Source: JBJXGC01 sp046154545 (GTDB lineage Bacteria; Chloroflexota; Dehalococcoidia; Tepidiformales; Tepidiformaceae). Taken from it: a stretch of DNA of 16,388 nt. Every line of letters starts with the position of its first letter. Position 1 is the first letter of the stretch. A model generated the notes under the pieces. The model worked only from the letters and a program-made list of their open reading frames with translations. It was not told the DNA's origin and searched no databases. This document shows positions 13,545-16,388 of this stretch, piece by piece. Where the stretch lies: NCBI GenBank assembly GCA_046154545.1, contig JBJXGC010000180.1, forward strand, positions 1 through 16,388, in the 5' to 3' direction. A program made the translations under genes and the position numbers.

Positions 13545-16277
13545 ATGGCCCAAAGTGCGAACTGCATTCGGGGGTTGTCGGTCGTGCGTTGGGCTGTGTT
13601 TTTCTGTGCGGTGTTGAGTGTCTGCCTGTTTGCCGGCGCGCGCCCGGTGTTGGCGGTGGTTACATACGTCGTCAACAGTGACGCCGATCCCGGCAACGGG
13701 TCGTGCACCGTCGAGCCGCCTGGCTGCACGTTACGTGAAGCGATAACGGCTGCCAACGCGAACCCCGGGCCAGACGTGATTCGCTTCCTAATTTCCGGGC
13801 TGGGTGTGCACACGATCACGGTGGCGACCGACCTTCCGGCGATCACGGATGAGGTGGAGTTGCGTGGCACCACCCAGGTGGACGACGACGAATGCCCGGC
13901 CGTACGTGAGATCGCGATCGCGATTCTCCCGGGAGCGAACGCAGGAGACGTTGGGCTGTCGATTGGCAGCTCCAGTAGCATCGTGCGCGGGATCGCGATC
14001 CACGGGTTCGGACAGAATATCGTCCTCGGCGGCGGCGGCGGCCACCGCGTCGAGTGCAGCAACCTCGGCGTCGACGCCTCGGGAACGACGCAGAGCGGGA
14101 CGGTTGGCATAAGCGTGGAGAGCGCGAACGCGACCATCGGCGGCAGTGCTATTCAGGCGAACATCATCGGCGGCGGCACCGGCATTTCGCTGGGCGAAGT
14201 CATCGATACCCAGATCTCGTTCAACCGCATCGGGCGGCAGGCGGGAGACGCGGACCTGGTGCCTTTCTTCAATTTCGCAACCGTCGGAATCGAATTTTTC
14301 GCGGCTACAGAGCGAACGACGATCAGGGATAACGAATTCGGCATCTACGGGTTCGGGGTTCGCTCGGTGGCCGCGAACCAGAACGATCTCGATCTGCGGG
14401 CGAATCGCTTCACCCATTCTGTCACCTATGGCGTGCAGCTCTGGGGCCAGGAAGCCGGGCAAGTCCAGGTCCGGGAATCGGTCTTTGCATCCCAAGTCGG
14501 GGTTGACTTGCGAGGAGACCATTCCGGGACAGTGATCTCCCTCAGCCAGTTCGAGACAACTCAATGGGGTGTTTTCGCTGCCGATCCGGGCGGACTGACG
14601 ATTGGGCTCCCTGGCATTGGCGGTAATGTCTTCGCCACGTGCGCGGTCGGTGTTGTCATCTTAGAAGGCCAATTAGACGACCAAACGGAACGGCCCGGGG
14701 TGCGCAGAATCCAGAGCAACCTGTTCGCATGCCCCGGTGCTCAGGGCGCCGGCACCGGTATCGTCGTGCAGGGCGCCCCGCTCGGGGGCTCCTCCGGTGT
14801 GACGGAGGTTGAGATCAGCGGGAACACGATCCTCAACGCGGCGGATTCCGGGATTCAGCTTTCGAACGCCGGGCACGTGCGGATCCTGAATAACTGGATC
14901 GGCATCGATGGGATGGGCATCGCCGGGCCAAATGGCTTCGGCATCAAGGTGCTGAACAGCGGCGCCAACGGCCCCATTGCGATAGGCCCCGGGGACATCA
15001 TCTCCGCGAACTCGCTCGGCGGCATCCGCATCGTCAACAGCAGCCAGGTCAGCATCAACGGCGTGCGCGTGGGGCCGAACGCTTCGCTGGAGCCCGCGTT
15101 CTCGACGCAGCCGGTCGGTATCTCGATCGACGGCGGGTCCGGAATCTCAATCCAGGTGAGTTTGATCATCGGCAACGCGGGGGCAGGGATTCGCGCGCTC
15201 AACACAGGTGCCCTGCTGCTCAGCGACACCATCGCTTCCAGGAACACCGGCGCCGGGATCTCGCTTGGGGCCACCGAACCTGGAACGGCGCTAAACAGGG
15301 TTCGGAGCAGCTCTTTCGAAGAGAACGGTGGCCCGGGCATCACCGTCTTCGGGCCGCTGGAGAGCGCCATCGACCAAAACGTTTTCAGCCGCAACGGCGG
15401 GCTTTCGATTGACCTTGGCTACGACGGCGTGACGCCGAATGACGATCTTGACAGCGACGAGGGGCCGAACGGCCTGCTCAACTCTCCGCTGCTCTCCGAG
15501 GCCAGGCTCACCGTTGATGGTTCCGCGCTGCTCGTGTACGGGACCGTCGCCACGAGTGCCAACCTGGCGGGGTTCCTGGATTTCTACGCGACGCCCAATG
15601 GCTGCGGCCCTGCCGACCGCGGCCAGGGAAGCTGGTTCGAATCCATGCCAGTGCAGACGGACGATGACGGCGTCGTCCCGTTCGTCGCCGTGCTGACGCC
15701 CGGGTTCAACGTCCCGGGATACTCGATGTCCGCAGTACTCCGGACCGGCGACACCGCGATCAACGCGATCTCCTCGGAGTTTTCGAACTGCGTGAACATC
15801 ACCTCTGAGACTTCGCCCGTGATTGAATCGCTCAATGTCAACTCCGTGGCCTCGGGCACCGACGGTCTCCAGCTCATTGTGCGCGGGAACAACTTCACCC
15901 TCGACTCGTATGTCACGTGGAATGGCATTGTCCTCGGCGGGACGCCAATTGGTTCGCAGGAGATCCAGGTTGCGGTTCCTTCGGAACGGCTCGCGAGTCC
16001 AGGCCCCGCCTCGATCCAGGTCGTGAACCCGCCAGCTCAGAACCCTCCCCCGGGCGATGAAGGCTCGAACAGGGTGCCGTTCCGCGTGACCATCGCGCCG
16101 GCGGCGGATGTGAACTGTTCCGGTTTCGTCGAGTCCACCGACGCGCTGGCGGTGATGCTTGCCATTGCGCAGCTCGCGACCCCGAATTGCCCGGCGGACG
16201 CGAACTTCGATACGAGCGTTGATGTGCGCGATGCCATCTACGTGCGGCGCGTCGTTGCGGGGTTGCTGCCGGAGTGA
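13545..16277 (+). CDS. Secreted CSLREA / beta-helix / IPT-TIG / dockerin protein
   Basis: This 910-residue multidomain exoprotein has a hydrophobic signal segment (16-37, ending PVLA). A CSLREA-type domain follows at about 40-75, with CTLREAITAANANPG at 61-75. A long Gly/Asn/Ile-rich right-handed beta-helix spans about 115-625, and NDDLDSDEGPNGLLNSPLL (632-650) closes it as in related proteins. An IPT/TIG-like Ig domain is at about 757-848. The C-terminus (853-905) is a type I dockerin with two calcium loops of D-x-N-x-[DS]-x6-D form at D855-D866 and D885-D896. Dockerins bind cohesins; no cohesin is visible here. Ligand and substrate are unknown. The ATG at 13545 lacks a good ribosome site. 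A GTG at 13584, nine bases after GGGGG, would give a tidier signal peptide beginning RWAVFF. Codon choice differs from the flagellar genes. Confidence 0.88.
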   Translation: MAQSANCIRGLSVVRWAVFFCAVLSVCLFAGARPVLAVVTYVVNSDADPGNGSCTVEPPGCTLREAITAANANPGPDVIRFLISGLGVHTITVATDLPAITDEVELRGTTQVDDDECPAVREIAIAILPGANAGDVGLSIGSSSSIVRGIAIHGFGQNIVLGGGGGHRVECSNLGVDASGTTQSGTVGISVESANATIGGSAIQANIIGGGTGISLGEVIDTQISFNRIGRQAGDADLVPFFNFATVGIEFFAATERTTIRDNEFGIYGFGVRSVAANQNDLDLRANRFTHSVTYGVQLWGQEAGQVQVRESVFASQVGVDLRGDHSGTVISLSQFETTQWGVFAADPGGLTIGLPGIGGNVFATCAVGVVILEGQLDDQTERPGVRRIQSNLFACPGAQGAGTGIVVQGAPLGGSSGVTEVEISGNTILNAADSGIQLSNAGHVRILNNWIGIDGMGIAGPNGFGIKVLNSGANGPIAIGPGDIISANSLGGIRIVNSSQVSINGVRVGPNASLEPAFSTQPVGISIDGGSGISIQVSLIIGNAGAGIRALNTGALLLSDTIASRNTGAGISLGATEPGTALNRVRSSSFEENGGPGITVFGPLESAIDQNVFSRNGGLSIDLGYDGVTPNDDLDSDEGPNGLLNSPLLSEARLTVDGSALLVYGTVATSANLAGFLDFYATPNGCGPADRGQGSWFESMPVQTDDDGVVPFVAVLTPGFNVPGYSMSAVLRTGDTAINAISSEFSNCVNITSETSPVIESLNVNSVASGTDGLQLIVRGNNFTLDSYVTWNGIVLGGTPIGSQEIQVAVPSERLASPGPASIQVVNPPAQNPPPGDEGSNRVPFRVTIAPAADVNCSGFVESTDALAVMLAIAQLATPNCPADANFDTSVDVRDAIYVRRVVAGLLPE

Positions 16278-16282
16278 AGACC

Positions 16283-16388
16283 ATGCGTATGACTCGATTC
16301 GTTCCACTCCTCGCGCTCGCGCTGATCGCGGTGGCGTTCGCGGTGCGCGGACAGGAGACGCAGCGCGTGCGGGCGGCCGGCTTCGTCA
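16283..16388 (+). CDS. Start of an exported protein, cut by the window end
   Basis: Only the first 35 codons are present. They begin with a typical signal peptide: positive n-region (MRMTRF), hydrophobic core VPLLALALIAVAFAV, then polar residues GQETQ. The ATG lies five bases after the dockerin gene stop, with GGAG eight bases upstream. The two genes are therefore probably co-transcribed and the product is probably also exported. The mature domain is beyond the window, so no function can be given. An ATG two codons later (16289) is an alternative start. Confidence 0.7.
   Translation, partial: MRMTRFVPLLALALIAVAFAVRGQETQRVRAAGFV

Noticed and set aside
13570..16277. Repeated Gly/Asn-rich codon patterns resembling a DNA repeat array
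   Set aside because: They are imperfect protein-level beta-helix repeats; no direct DNA repeat of constant length is present, so this is neither a CRISPR array nor a satellite.

Overview
The window is GC-rich bacterial DNA, very densely coded, with three blocks. The organism cannot be named with certainty. A Chloroflexota-like (Tepidiforma or other Dehalococcoidia-type) thermophile or relative is my best inference. It rests on high GC, a flagellar gene set resembling that of Gram-positive bacteria (including the TIGR02530-type protein between flgD and flgE), a paired MaoC dehydratase plus SDR acyl-CoA cassette, and a secreted CSLREA/dockerin protein. Actinomycetota or another GC-rich phylum is not excluded.

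Block 1 (27-2090, minus strand) is a three-gene acyl-CoA cassette. In transcription order it holds a FAS1-like MaoC N-terminal dehydratase subunit, a MaoC hydratase subunit with the catalytic D-x4-H motif, and a 3-hydroxyacyl-CoA-dehydrogenase-like SDR. Together they could hydrate an enoyl-CoA and oxidise the 3-hydroxyacyl-CoA, as in beta-oxidation-like or sterol side-chain routes. A good sigma70-type promoter (2122-2150, minus) precedes the cassette. Hairpins lie in both intergenic gaps.

Block 2 (2313-12497, plus strand) is a compact flagellar operon: fliF, fliG, fliH, fliI, fliJ, flgB, flgC, fliE, fliK, flgD, a TIGR02530-type gene and flgE. Most neighbours overlap or sit a few bases to about 50 bases apart, with ATGA and TGATG junctions. 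The products form the MS ring and rotor base (FliF, FliG), the export ATPase complex (FliH, FliI, FliJ), the proximal rod and its adaptor (FlgB, FlgC, FliE), hook-length control (FliK), the hook cap (FlgD) and the hook (FlgE). The gene content is that of the Bacillus/Clostridium fla/che operon start, but flgB-flgC-fliE lies after fliJ instead of before fliF. FlgE is enlarged. The operon stops after flgE: no motor, C-ring fliM/fliN, fliP/Q/R or regulatory gene is visible in this window.

Block 3 (12519-16388, plus strand) encodes exported proteins: a membrane-anchored or secreted YVTN-type beta-propeller, a 910-residue CSLREA/beta-helix/IPT/dockerin protein, and the start of another signal-peptide protein that runs off the end. 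Their codon style differs somewhat from the flagellar genes. They look like a separate cell-surface module whose function is unknown.

No tRNA, rRNA, CRISPR array, insertion sequence or integrase was seen. The longest non-coding stretch is about 220 bases (2091-2312).
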